Below, piece after piece: positions 22,046-30,349 of a stretch of 39,980 nucleotides of DNA. Under the pieces are notes generated by a model. It worked only from the letters and a program-made list of their open reading frames with translations. It was not told where the DNA came from and ran no database searches. Location: the NCBI GenBank assembly GCA_002472405.1, contig DKRV01000023.1:1-39980 (forward strand), in the 5' to 3' direction. Within the stretch, counting starts at the first letter, position 1; each line of letters begins with the position of its first letter. Origin of the DNA: Clostridiales bacterium UBA7273. Its GTDB lineage: Bacteria > Bacillota > Clostridia > Oscillospirales > Oscillospiraceae. Made by a program: the position numbers and the translations under genes.

Positions 22046-23584
22046 ATGGATAACAAAAACGCCGCCGTGAAGATGAGAAACATATCAAAATCATTCGGCA
22101 CGGTAAAAGCTAACGACAAGATTTGGCTCGATATATACAGAGGCGAGATACTTGCGCTTCTGGGCGAAAACGGCTCGGGAAAGACCACTCTGATGAACAT
22201 GCTCTCGGGTATTTATTTCCCAGACGAGGGCGAAATTTTCATTGACGATAAGGAAGTCGTCATCCGCTCGCCGAAGGACGCTTTGAATCTCGGCATCGGC
22301 ATGATCCATCAGCACTTCAAGCTCGTTGACGTGCTCACGGCCACGGAGAACATAATCCTCGGCCTTGAAGGCAAGGGAAAGCTCGACCTCAAGTCGGCCG
22401 CAAAGAAGATCCGCGAGATATGCGACGCTTACGGCTTTGACGTGGATCCCGATCAGCATATATACGAGATGAGTGTTTCGCAGAAGCAGACTGTTGAGAT
22501 CGTAAAGGTTCTCTATCGCGGCGCGGATATACTGATCCTCGATGAACCGACTGCGGTTCTCACTCCGCAGGAAACGGACAAGCTGTTTGCCGTTTTGCGC
22601 AATATGCGCGATGCCGGCAAGGCGATAGTAATAATCACGCACAAGATGCACGAGGTTGAGGATCTTTCCGACCGAGTTGCAGTCCTGCGCCATGGCCAGT
22701 TTATCGGCGATATGCCGACGAAGGATACCAACGCTCAGGAAATGACCAACATGATGGTCGGCCACGCTGTCGAGCTTAACATCGACCGTCCCGACCCTGT
22801 CGATCCCAAGCCGAGAGTTGAGGTGAAAAACCTCACTGTGCGCAGTATTGACGGTATCGTTAAGCTTGATGATGTCTCGTTCACTGCCAACAGCGGTGAG
22901 ATACTCGGCATTGCCGGTATCTCAGGATGCGGCCAAAAGGAGCTGCTTGAAGCCATTGCCGGTCTTCAGCCGACCGAAAGCGGCAGCATAAGCTACATAA
23001 AAGATGACGGCAGCAGGGAAGAACTTCTCGGCAAGGATCCGCTTTCAATCGCCGATCTCGGCGTCGTTTTGTCCTTTGTTCCTGAGGACAGACTCGGCAT
23101 GGGCCTTGTTGCGAACATGGACCTCGGGGATAACATGATGCTGCGCTCATTCAGAAAGGGCAAAAGCGTATTCACCGACAGGAAAAGTCCGAGAAAGCTT
23201 GCCGAAAACGTCGTTGACGAGCTTGACGTCGTAACTCCCGGCATAAGCACCCCCGTGCGCAGACTTTCCGGCGGCAATGTTCAGAAGGTGCTTGTCGGAC
23301 GCGAGATAGCATCCGCGCCTACCGTTCTGCTCACGGCATACGCCGTTCGCGGACTGGACATCAATTCATCCTATACTATATATGACCTAATAAACCGCCA
23401 GAAGCAGAAGGGCGTTGCCGTAATATATGTCGGCGAGGATCTTGACGTGCTGCTTGAGCTGTGCGACAGAATACTTGTTCTGTGCGGTGGCAAGGTCAGC
23501 GGCATAGTTCCCGGCCGCGGCGCGAAAAAGCGCGAGGTCGGCATGATGATGACAAAGCTGGGAGGGGAAAAGGCAGATGAATAA
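22046..23584 (+). CDS. BMP-type nucleoside ABC transporter ATPase (YufO/NupA-like, two domains)
   Basis: 512 residues with two fused ATPase domains, as in sugar/nucleoside importers of the RbsA/YufO class. Domain 1 has Walker A GENGSGKTT (40-48), Q-loop MIHQHF and Walker B ILILDEPTAVLTPQE; its signature reads SVSQKQ in place of the usual SVG. Domain 2 has the degenerate GISGCGQKEL P-loop normal for the class, signature RLSGGNVQKV, and a Walker B region LLTAYAVRGLD where relatives usually have AAQPTRGLD. ATG at 22046 (MDNKNAAV) is chosen because GGGGAG lies 7 bases upstream; an earlier ATG at 22031 lacks a site. It overlaps the next gene by 8 bases. Confidence 0.93.
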   Translation: MDNKNAAVKMRNISKSFGTVKANDKIWLDIYRGEILALLGENGSGKTTLMNMLSGIYFPDEGEIFIDDKEVVIRSPKDALNLGIGMIHQHFKLVDVLTATENIILGLEGKGKLDLKSAAKKIREICDAYGFDVDPDQHIYEMSVSQKQTVEIVKVLYRGADILILDEPTAVLTPQETDKLFAVLRNMRDAGKAIVIITHKMHEVEDLSDRVAVLRHGQFIGDMPTKDTNAQEMTNMMVGHAVELNIDRPDPVDPKPRVEVKNLTVRSIDGIVKLDDVSFTANSGEILGIAGISGCGQKELLEAIAGLQPTESGSISYIKDDGSREELLGKDPLSIADLGVVLSFVPEDRLGMGLVANMDLGDNMMLRSFRKGKSVFTDRKSPRKLAENVVDELDVVTPGISTPVRRLSGGNVQKVLVGREIASAPTVLLTAYAVRGLDINSSYTIYDLINRQKQKGVAVIYVGEDLDVLLELCDRILVLCGGKVSGIVPGRGAKKREVGMMMTKLGGEKADE

Positions 23585-24689
23585 TAACAGCAAAGAGCCT
23601 CTGTTCCACATCGTTAAGCGCGGCACTCTGCCGTGGTACAAGGCATGGGGCATACGCCTTCTGGCAGTTGTGATCGCACTTATTGTCTGCGCGATCGTTA
23701 CGATGACCGTGACGGGAGAAAATCCCATTCAGGTCTACGCAACAATGATCGACAGCTCCTTCGGAAGCGAGCGTAAGGTCTGGATACTTGCCCAGAACAC
23801 AGCAATGCTCCTGGGCGTATCGCTTGCCGTAACTCCGGCATTCCGCATGAAGTTCTGGAACATCGGCGGAGAGGGTCAGATTCTTGCAGGCTGCCTTGCG
23901 GCGGCTGCGTGCATGATCTGCCTTGCAGATACCGTTCCCAACGGTCTGCTTATCGTCATAAGCGCAGTGGCCAGCATCATTGCAGGCGCGATCTGGGGCG
24001 GCATTCCCGCGTTTTTCAAAGCAAAGTGGAACACTAACGAAACGCTGTTCACACTCATGATGAACTACGTCGCAACTCAGCTTGTTGCGTTCTTCGTTAT
24101 CATCTGGGAAGTACCCAAGGGCGCAGGTCAGATCGGTATTATAAACCAGAGCACCCAGATCGGCTGGCTTCCGCAGATCGGCGGCAATAAATACATGCTC
24201 AACGTCATAATAATCCTCGTGCTGACCGTTGCCGTATACATTTACCTCAATTACTCAAAGCACGGCTATGAGCTTTCCGTCGTCGGCGAAAGCGAGCGCA
24301 CGGCGCGCTATGTCGGCATAAAGGTCGAAAAGGTTATCATCCGCACGATGCTCCTCTCGGGCGCTATCTGCGGCATAGTCGGCTTCCTGCTCGTTTCCGG
24401 CACCGACCACACGCTGTCAACAAGCCTTTCCGGCGGCCGCGGTTTCACGGCGGTCATGATATCATGGCTTGCAAAGTTTAACCCCATTATCATGATCTTT
24501 GCCAGCATGCTGCTTGCTTTCCTCGATAAGGGTGCAAGCGCAATATCCACAAACTTTGGCTTGAACCACTCGTTTTCCGATATCCTCACGGGTATAATCC
24601 TGTTCTTCATAATCGGCTGCGAGTTCTTCATAAGCTATAAGCTCAGCTTCCGCAAGTCGGCAGGAAAGGAGGCAGCGGAAAATGTTTGA
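23577..24689 (+). CDS. Nucleoside ABC transporter permease 1 (YufP-like)
   Basis: 370 residues with about nine transmembrane helices, belonging to the branched-chain-amino-acid/ribose/nucleoside permease superfamily. Family features are the RMKFWNIGGEGQILAGC stretch (about 89-105), a conserved substrate-path region, and VVGESERTARYVGIKV, the ATPase-docking loop. Its ATG overlaps the ATPase gene by 8 bases and its 3' end overlaps the second permease by 8 bases, so translation is coupled. It forms a heterodimer with the next permease for purine nucleoside import. Confidence 0.95.
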   Translation: MNNNSKEPLFHIVKRGTLPWYKAWGIRLLAVVIALIVCAIVTMTVTGENPIQVYATMIDSSFGSERKVWILAQNTAMLLGVSLAVTPAFRMKFWNIGGEGQILAGCLAAAACMICLADTVPNGLLIVISAVASIIAGAIWGGIPAFFKAKWNTNETLFTLMMNYVATQLVAFFVIIWEVPKGAGQIGIINQSTQIGWLPQIGGNKYMLNVIIILVLTVAVYIYLNYSKHGYELSVVGESERTARYVGIKVEKVIIRTMLLSGAICGIVGFLLVSGTDHTLSTSLSGGRGFTAVMISWLAKFNPIIMIFASMLLAFLDKGASAISTNFGLNHSFSDILTGIILFFIIGCEFFISYKLSFRKSAGKEAAENV

Positions 24690-25668
24690 TATAGTATCCT
24701 TTTTCCCTCGCGCGGTAATGCAGGGCGTGCCTCTGCTTTTCGGCGGCACTGGTGAGATAATAACCGAGAAATCCGGCAACCTCAACCTCGGTATCCCCGG
24801 CATCATGTATGTCGGCGGTATCTGCGGCGTTATCGGCGCTTTCCTGTATGAGCAGTCGGCAGCGGAGCTTAACAGCTTCCTCGCCGTTGCGATCCCCACG
24901 CTGTCCTGCTTGCTTGGCTCGCTGCTTATGGGACTTCTGTATTGCTTCCTGACGGTTACACTCAGGGCAAATCAGAACGTCACCGGCCTTGCAATGACCA
25001 CTTTCGGCATCGGCATCGGCAACTTCTTCGGCGGCTCGCTCATTAAGCTCACCGACGCGGAGGTCCCCTCGATCGCCCTTTCGGCAACAAGCAAGGTTTT
25101 CAGTAAGTCACTGCCCTTTGCCGATAATCTCGGCTGGTTCGGCAAGATGTTTTTAAGCTACGGCTTTTTGGCCTATTCTGCCGTTATAATTGCGCTCATA
25201 ACCGCTTATGTGATAAAGAAAACACGCGTCGGCCTTAACCTGCGCGCCGTCGGCGAAAGCCCGGCGACTGCCGATGCTGCCGGCATAAACGTCAATAAAT
25301 ATAAGTACATTGCAACCTGCGTCGGCAGCATGATCGCCGGCCTCGGCGGCCTGTACTATGTCATGGACTATGCCTGCGGCGTCTGGTCTAACGATGCCTT
25401 CGGCGACCGAGGCTGGCTTGCCATCGCGCTGGTCATCTTCTCAATCTGGAGACCGAACCTCGCGATCATAGCCTCGATACTTTTCGGCGGACTGTACATT
25501 GTTTATCTCTACATTCCGGCGGGAACACAGCTTTACATGATGGAGCTGTACAAGATGCTCCCGTACCTTGTCACCATCATTGTGCTCGTTGTCGTTTCCA
25601 TGCGCAAGAAGCGCGAGAACGAGCCGCCTGCCGCGCTCGGACTTGCATATTTCCGAGAAGAACGATAG
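24682..25668 (+). CDS. Nucleoside ABC transporter permease 2 (YufQ-like)
   Basis: 328 residues with about nine helices. The N-terminus carries GVPLLFGGTGEIITEKSGNL, typical of the second permease of BMP-type importers, and the docking loop reads LRAVGESPATADAAGINV. It is partner to the preceding permease and completes the four-gene importer (binding protein, ATPase, two permeases). A good terminator follows within 5 bases. The riboswitch ahead of the operon implies repression when guanine is plentiful. Confidence 0.95.
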   Translation: MFDIVSFFPRAVMQGVPLLFGGTGEIITEKSGNLNLGIPGIMYVGGICGVIGAFLYEQSAAELNSFLAVAIPTLSCLLGSLLMGLLYCFLTVTLRANQNVTGLAMTTFGIGIGNFFGGSLIKLTDAEVPSIALSATSKVFSKSLPFADNLGWFGKMFLSYGFLAYSAVIIALITAYVIKKTRVGLNLRAVGESPATADAAGINVNKYKYIATCVGSMIAGLGGLYYVMDYACGVWSNDAFGDRGWLAIALVIFSIWRPNLAIIASILFGGLYIVYLYIPAGTQLYMMELYKMLPYLVTIIVLVVVSMRKKRENEPPAALGLAYFREER

Positions 25669-25672
25669 TTTT

Positions 25673-25702
25673 AAAGCTCCACGGTGTTTGCCGTGGAGCT
25701 TT
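25673..25702 (+). terminator. Terminator of the nucleoside importer operon
   Basis: AAAGCTCCACGG / CCGTGGAGCTTT perfect 12-base stem (25673-25684 with 25691-25702), loop TGTTTG, tail GTTATTAT. Confidence 0.85.
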
Positions 25703-25770
25703 GTTATTATGCGTTGCTTGCGGCAACGGGGCGTGATAGTATATATTTTGCCGCAAGGAGGTAAAAAAAC

Positions 25771-26211
25771 ATGTTGTCTGAAAATCTGAAAACTCTGCGC
25801 AGGCAGAAAGGCTTTACGCAGGAAGAGCTTGCCGCGCGGCTGAACGTAGTCCGCCAAACGGTGTCAAAGTGGGAAAAGGGACTGTCTGTGCCCGATGCCG
25901 AGCTGCTTACAAGGCTGGCTGAGGTGCTTGAGGTTCCGGTCAGCACTTTGCTTGGCTCGGCGATCCCCGACGATAAAGAGCCGGACGATATCGCCCGGCA
26001 GCTTGCGCGTATAAATGAGCAGCTTGCAGTTAAAAACCGCCGCAGCCGCCGCATATGGCGCACGGCAGCCGCCGTGCTCATAGCGGTCGTTGTTATATAT
26101 CTGCTGCTCATCGCCGTAAGTATCATAGCATTTGACAAGTTTAGAGTAGATGATCCCGGCAGGGTGCAGGTGACCGACTATGTGGAGGTCATGCCGGAAA
26201 AGCAGAAATAG
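25771..26211 (+). CDS. XRE-family regulator with C-terminal membrane segment
   Basis: 146 residues. An N-terminal Cro/C1-type helix-turn-helix (about 5-60: NLKTLRRQKGFTQEELAARL, VVRQTVSKWEKG) is followed by a charged linker and one hydrophobic helix (about 97-117) near the C-terminus, with a short extracytoplasmic tail. Membrane-tethered XRE regulators of this layout are common in Clostridia; targets are usually unknown. AAGGAGG precedes the ATG at 25771. It stands alone between two terminators. Confidence 0.88.
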   Translation: MLSENLKTLRRQKGFTQEELAARLNVVRQTVSKWEKGLSVPDAELLTRLAEVLEVPVSTLLGSAIPDDKEPDDIARQLARINEQLAVKNRRSRRIWRTAAAVLIAVVVIYLLLIAVSIIAFDKFRVDDPGRVQVTDYVEVMPEKQK

Positions 26212-26249
26212 AAAAAGGTGCTGTCTCATTGTGAGGCAGCACCTTTTTT
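26212..26249. terminator. Bidirectional terminator, XRE gene / ruvX
   Basis: AAAAAGGTGCTG and CAGCACCTTTTTT form a long stem (26212-26223 with about 26237-26249), with an inner TCTCA / TGAG extension. Confidence 0.9.
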
Positions 26250-26254
26250 GATGC

Positions 26255-26662
26255 TCATAATGTCCCGAGGTAGCCCTCAAGGATGAGGCTTGCTGCAACG
26301 GCATCGACGGTTTTGCGGTGCTTTTTTTCCTTTTTGCCGTTTGCGTGCAGAATGGCATGAGCTTCTATGCTGCTGCGGCGCTCATCCCACATGATGATGG
26401 GAATATCGGTCTTGCTGCCGAGAAGTGCGGCAAATTCGCGGCATTTTTCCGCTCTTGCACCTTCTGTGCCGTCCATATTCTTCGGAAGCCCGAGCACGAA
26501 GCGCTCGATGCCTCGCGACTCTGCCTGCTTGACAATCTCGTCTGCAAGGACGTTCGCGTCCCATTGGTTCACAGTCCATGCCTCGCCGACGAGAATGTTC
26601 ATTGCATCCGAAACGGCAAGCCCCGTGCGAGCGTCACCGTAATCAATACCCATTATCCTCAT
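26255..26662 (-). CDS. ruvX: Putative pre-16S rRNA nuclease / Holliday junction resolvase RuvX (YqgF)
   Basis: 135 residues, the standard length. RNase-H-like catalytic acids are present: D7 in GIDYGDARTG, E94 in MWDERRSS and D120 in KTVDAVAAS. The motif FVLGLPKNMDGTEG (56-69) is diagnostic. YqgF/RuvX finishes the 5' end of 16S rRNA; a Holliday resolvase role has been proposed for some members. ATG at 26662 is preferred over 26653 since GAGGTG lies 7 bases before it. The ribosome site lies within the end of folC, so the two are co-translated. Confidence 0.95.
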   Translation of the reverse strand: MRIMGIDYGDARTGLAVSDAMNILVGEAWTVNQWDANVLADEIVKQAESRGIERFVLGLPKNMDGTEGARAEKCREFAALLGSKTDIPIIMWDERRSSIEAHAILHANGKKEKKHRKTVDAVAASLILEGYLGTL

Positions 26663-26666
26663 TTTT

Positions 26667-27938
26667 TCACCTCAGTCCAAAGCATGAGCGTATTTGACCG
26701 CAGATATACAGCGAGCCAAATGCACAGACCATTGCATCATGCTCTTGGGCAATATCACGCGCAAGATCGACTCCGTCCTCGACCGTATCTACCACGCAGA
26801 CCTCGCGGCAGCTGTCCTTAAACAGCTCTGCAAGCTCCTCTGCCGGGAGCGCTCGCTCGGACGGCGGCGTCACGCACACACAGGCATCAAACAGCGGTGC
26901 GAGCGTTGCCGCAATGCTTTTGTAGTCCTTATCCTTCAAAACGCCGACGAGAGCAACGCGCTTTGAATCGGGGAAGTAGTGCTCAAGACATTCGCGCAGG
27001 GCGGCCGCGCACTGCGGATTGTGTCCCCCGTCAAGCACAAACCACGGATCATCCGTGTGCAGCACCTCAAATCTTGCAGGCCATGCAACGGAATAAAGCC
27101 CAGACTCCACTGCCTCATCGTCGATATCCCACCCCAGCTTGCGCAGAACGGATACCGCTTCGAGCACCGTTGCGGCATTATGCAGCTGATGCTCGCCGAG
27201 AAGCGGAATGGCATAGCTTGCACCGCGATAAGAAAACACCTGACCGTCGATAGAGTCAAACTCAACGCTTATATCGTCAAAGTCGGGAACATAAAGCTCG
27301 GCGCTCATCTCGCGGCACACATCGCGCACGACCTCCATCGTTTCGCCAAACTGCTGATACATGACGACTGCCGAGCCGTATTTTATTATTCCGGCCTTTT
27401 CGTATGCGATCTCTGAAAGCGTTCCGCCGAGAATTGCAGTGTGATCAAGGCCGATGTTTGCTATAACGCAGCATTCGGGGCAGGGGATGACGTTTGTCGC
27501 GTCGTATCTGCCGCCGAGACCGACTTCAAGTATCACAATATCGCAGCCGGAATCGGCAAACCAGCGCAGAGCGGCGGCGGTCATCATCTCAAACTCGGTG
27601 GGGTGCTCGGGCATGGCATCGGCATGGCGCTGTATCTCGGTGACGATCTCGGCAAGTGTGTTATCCTCTATCTGCTTGCCGTTTATCTGCATGCGCTCGT
27701 TGAAGCGGCGCAGATATGGAGAGGTGTAAAGTCCGGTTTTGAAGCCTGCTCTGCGCATGACGGATGCAAGCATTGCGCATATGCTGCCCTTGCCGTTTGT
27801 GCCGGCGACGTGGACAAATTTAAGCTCCGACTGCGGATTGCCAAGCCGAGCAAGAAGCTCGCTTATTCGCTCAAGACCGAGTCTCGAGCCGCGCCACGAT
27901 GCGCCGTTGATGTATTCAAGTGCCTGTTTATAATCCAT
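26667..27938 (-). CDS. folC: Folylpolyglutamate synthase / dihydrofolate synthase
   Basis: 423 residues. The Mur-ligase-type P-loop HVAGTNGKGS (43-52) is followed by TSPYLRRFNERMQI, the GGRYDATNVI stretch (substrate and metal site), NIGLDHTAILG and the C-terminal DGGHNPQC motif. FolC adds glutamate to dihydropteroate and tetrahydrofolates in the cytoplasm. ATG at 27938 with GAAGG 7 bases upstream is chosen over longer in-frame starts, which run into the preceding gene's end. It lies 13 bases after the alpha/beta hydrolase gene and 4 bases before ruvX. Confidence 0.95.
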   Translation of the reverse strand: MDYKQALEYINGASWRGSRLGLERISELLARLGNPQSELKFVHVAGTNGKGSICAMLASVMRRAGFKTGLYTSPYLRRFNERMQINGKQIEDNTLAEIVTEIQRHADAMPEHPTEFEMMTAAALRWFADSGCDIVILEVGLGGRYDATNVIPCPECCVIANIGLDHTAILGGTLSEIAYEKAGIIKYGSAVVMYQQFGETMEVVRDVCREMSAELYVPDFDDISVEFDSIDGQVFSYRGASYAIPLLGEHQLHNAATVLEAVSVLRKLGWDIDDEAVESGLYSVAWPARFEVLHTDDPWFVLDGGHNPQCAAALRECLEHYFPDSKRVALVGVLKDKDYKSIAATLAPLFDACVCVTPPSERALPAEELAELFKDSCREVCVVDTVEDGVDLARDIAQEHDAMVCAFGSLYICGQIRSCFGLR

Positions 27939-27951
27939 ATTTAGACCTTCA

Positions 27952-28851
27952 TTATTTAATATATTTTGCGATAAATGCATCAAGCTTTGCCGAGTAAGCC
28001 GTGCCGCTTGTAAACATCGTTTCTATGTGCCTCGTGCCCTCGGTAAAGAGCAGATCCTTGTCGGCCGGGCAGAGTGCGAAGGCGCGCGGCGCGTTTTCAA
28101 ACGGCACGGTGGGGTCGTCCTTGCCGTGAACAAACAGCATCGGGCAGACGGCGTTCGCAAGATTTTGCGCAGCGTCGGTTTCGACGAGGTCATAGCCAGC
28201 AATGAGCTTATTCAGCTCGGCAATAAGCCCGTAGGCAGGCCCGAGCTGCGAGCGCAGTATCGGCCGCGCGTCGGTAAAGCCGCTGTCCTCAACAATGAAT
28301 TTGACAATGCCGGGAACGCGGTCGCTCATTTTCATGACAGTTGCACCGCCGAGCGAAAATCCGTGCATAACGACATGAATATCGCTGCCAAACTCGCCTT
28401 CAAGAAAGCTCAGCCATTTTAAGCAGTCGGCGCTTTCAAACACATCATAGCCGAACCAGTCGCCGCCGGAAAAGCCCGAGGCGGTGTTGTCCGGCGCAAA
28501 AATGTCAAAGCCGCGGCTGTGATAGTATTCATGCAGCATGCCGGCGGTCTCGGCGTGCTCGGAGTGATAGCCGTGCACGATAAACGCGATCTTTTTGCTG
28601 AATTTTTTGCCGCAGGGGAAGTAGAAGCCCTGCAAGGCCTCGCCCCTGTCGGACTCGATCGTGTAGCACAGATGCACCTTGCTCTCAAGCGCCGCGGAGC
28701 GCTCATCGCGCCAGACGTAGTATTCCGGCCTGTGCGTTTTCTTATCCAGAAGCGCGTTCAAAGCCGGCGGACGGCGGCGTGCGAATATAAACTTATACAC
28801 ATCCCACACCGCAAGCGGCGGTATGGCAGTCAGCAGCCATGCTTTTTTCAT
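27952..28851 (-). CDS. Alpha/beta hydrolase with N-terminal membrane anchor
   Basis: 299 residues. A short hydrophobic N-terminus (about 4-24) suggests anchoring or secretion. The catalytic triad of serine hydrolases can be traced: nucleophile S166 in GFSLGG, acid D246 (or D245) in GKDDPTVP, and histidine H275 in TRHIE. The oxyanion-hole segment is VHGYHSEH (92-99). It resembles clostridial BAAT/YfhR-type hydrolases of unknown substrate. It is spaced 1 base from the permease gene upstream and lies within the leftward operon permease-hydrolase-folC-ruvX. Confidence 0.88.
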   Translation of the reverse strand: MKKAWLLTAIPPLAVWDVYKFIFARRRPPALNALLDKKTHRPEYYVWRDERSAALESKVHLCYTIESDRGEALQGFYFPCGKKFSKKIAFIVHGYHSEHAETAGMLHEYYHSRGFDIFAPDNTASGFSGGDWFGYDVFESADCLKWLSFLEGEFGSDIHVVMHGFSLGGATVMKMSDRVPGIVKFIVEDSGFTDARPILRSQLGPAYGLIAELNKLIAGYDLVETDAAQNLANAVCPMLFVHGKDDPTVPFENAPRAFALCPADKDLLFTEGTRHIETMFTSGTAYSAKLDAFIAKYIK

Positions 28852-28852
28852 A

Positions 28853-30010
28853 TCAGTTCACCGGAAGTACGGCGCCCACGCTTGACAGCAGCGAGAACGC
28901 GATGACAAGTATCTGGAATGCGAGCGAGCCGAATTTGCCGCATATGGGCGAAGCCCCGGTGCGCTTGCGCGAGCGGTTGTAAGCAACTATGATGCCGATG
29001 CCGGTGACGACCTGGATTATGCTTGCAAAGCGCGTGAAGCCGACAAAGCTGCTCACGCCGAACAGCGCAAGCACAAGGCAGGGCAGCGAAGCCAGCAGCC
29101 AGGAAAGATTTTTGCTCCAGCCGGTCTGCTCGCCGACGATATCGCGCAGATTAAGCGTGTTTGCCCAGAACGATGTTGCCAGAGCCAAAAGTGTAAATAT
29201 GTAGCCGACAACGGCGACCCAGCCGCCCAAGTGGCGCGAAAGATCGACCAGCGCGCCGTCCTCGGAGATATCGCCGCCTGCGCCGAGCAGGGTCATGAGC
29301 GTTATTATGAATATGAGTGCAAGGTTGATTCCCAAGCCTGTCGCTATTGCTGCGCGGATGCGTTTTGCGTCGCCCTTTAATCCCTTGACGACTTGCGGCG
29401 TGCTCATAACGGCCGACAGCGAAAATGACACCATGCCGAACAGAGCAAGCGCGTTGTTAAAGCCCTGCCATCCTGTGGGGAGGGGAGCAACGTCGCGCAG
29501 CAGCGTTGCAACAAGCAGAATGCCGACAACGCCGACCATTGAAAACACGGCTATCTTTTCGCAAATGCCGACGAGCTTCATGCCGACGAACACTACGCCT
29601 GCGCCGAGAATATAGAATATCAGCATGCCGACGATATCGGGCAGACCAAACCAGCTTCTGAATACAGCTGCGGCACCTGTTAAAAATGCGCTGACGTTTA
29701 CGATGACAGAAACGCCAAGCAGTATAAACGCCGTCCAAGTGAAAATCTTTTTGATCCTGCCGGAGAAAAGCTCGGCGTCAAAGCACTTTACAAACTGTGC
29801 ACCGTCGTTGTTAAGACTCAGCTCAGCTATCAGAAAATGCAGAACGAGCGCAACGGCGTAGCCGATAAGCAGAATAAGCACGGTTTCTCTGAAGCTGTTG
29901 TGCGCGGCAAGATACGGAACGGACAGTATGCCCGCACCGACTCCGTGACCGACGATTATGCTCGCAGCCTCCATGAAAGTAAGCTCGGATTCACCCTTTA
30001 TCTTAGCCAT
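28853..30010 (-). CDS. Amino acid permease, AAAP/HAAAP-type
   Basis: 385 residues with about 11 transmembrane helices. The N-terminal segment EAASIIVGHGVGAGILSVPYLA (about 13-34) has the unwound first helix with GAGILSVP seen in bacterial aromatic/hydroxy amino acid permeases (Mtr/TyrP/SdaC-like). It probably imports an aromatic or neutral amino acid by proton or sodium symport; a germination-receptor relative is less likely by length. ATG at 30010 follows GGAGG at 8 bases. Confidence 0.85.
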   Translation of the reverse strand: MAKIKGESELTFMEAASIIVGHGVGAGILSVPYLAAHNSFRETVLILLIGYAVALVLHFLIAELSLNNDGAQFVKCFDAELFSGRIKKIFTWTAFILLGVSVIVNVSAFLTGAAAVFRSWFGLPDIVGMLIFYILGAGVVFVGMKLVGICEKIAVFSMVGVVGILLVATLLRDVAPLPTGWQGFNNALALFGMVSFSLSAVMSTPQVVKGLKGDAKRIRAAIATGLGINLALIFIITLMTLLGAGGDISEDGALVDLSRHLGGWVAVVGYIFTLLALATSFWANTLNLRDIVGEQTGWSKNLSWLLASLPCLVLALFGVSSFVGFTRFASIIQVVTGIGIIVAYNRSRKRTGASPICGKFGSLAFQILVIAFSLLSSVGAVLPVN

Positions 30011-30150
30011 GTAACCGACCTCCGTCAGCCGTAATTTTTTCACCATTTTACCACAGCGCGCCGAGCATTACAATAGACAAGCAATCACGAGGCAATGTGT
30101 TATGTAAACTTAGAGCGGACAAAATGAGCAGCCGTTAGGCTGCTCATCAT

Positions 30151-30345
30151 CTATTGTTCCCGGCCAACAAGGTAATCGAGACTTACATTGTATAAATCGG
30201 CGAGCTTTATCGCCAGATCGAGCGGAAGTGGTCTTTCGCCGCGCTCATATTTTGAATACAGAGACTGGTCGCACATAAGAACCTCGGCGACTGTCTGCTG
30301 AGTTAAATCGTGATCCTCGCGGAGGTCACGAATTCGAAGTCTCAT
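30151..30345 (-). CDS. Small XRE-family regulator
   Basis: 64 residues, almost nothing but a helix-turn-helix: LRIRDLREDHDLTQQTVAEVL then QSLYSKYERGERPLPLDLAI and the C-terminal SLDYLVG typical of compact Cro/C1-like proteins. ATG at 30345 is chosen because GGAG of the preceding gene's last codons lies 7 bases upstream; the glycosidase stop is only 4 bases before it. Being the second gene of the glycosidase unit, it may regulate that unit through the palindrome at 32076-32092 (inference). Confidence 0.9.
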   Translation of the reverse strand: MRLRIRDLREDHDLTQQTVAEVLMCDQSLYSKYERGERPLPLDLAIKLADLYNVSLDYLVGREQ

Positions 30346-30349
30346 CGCA

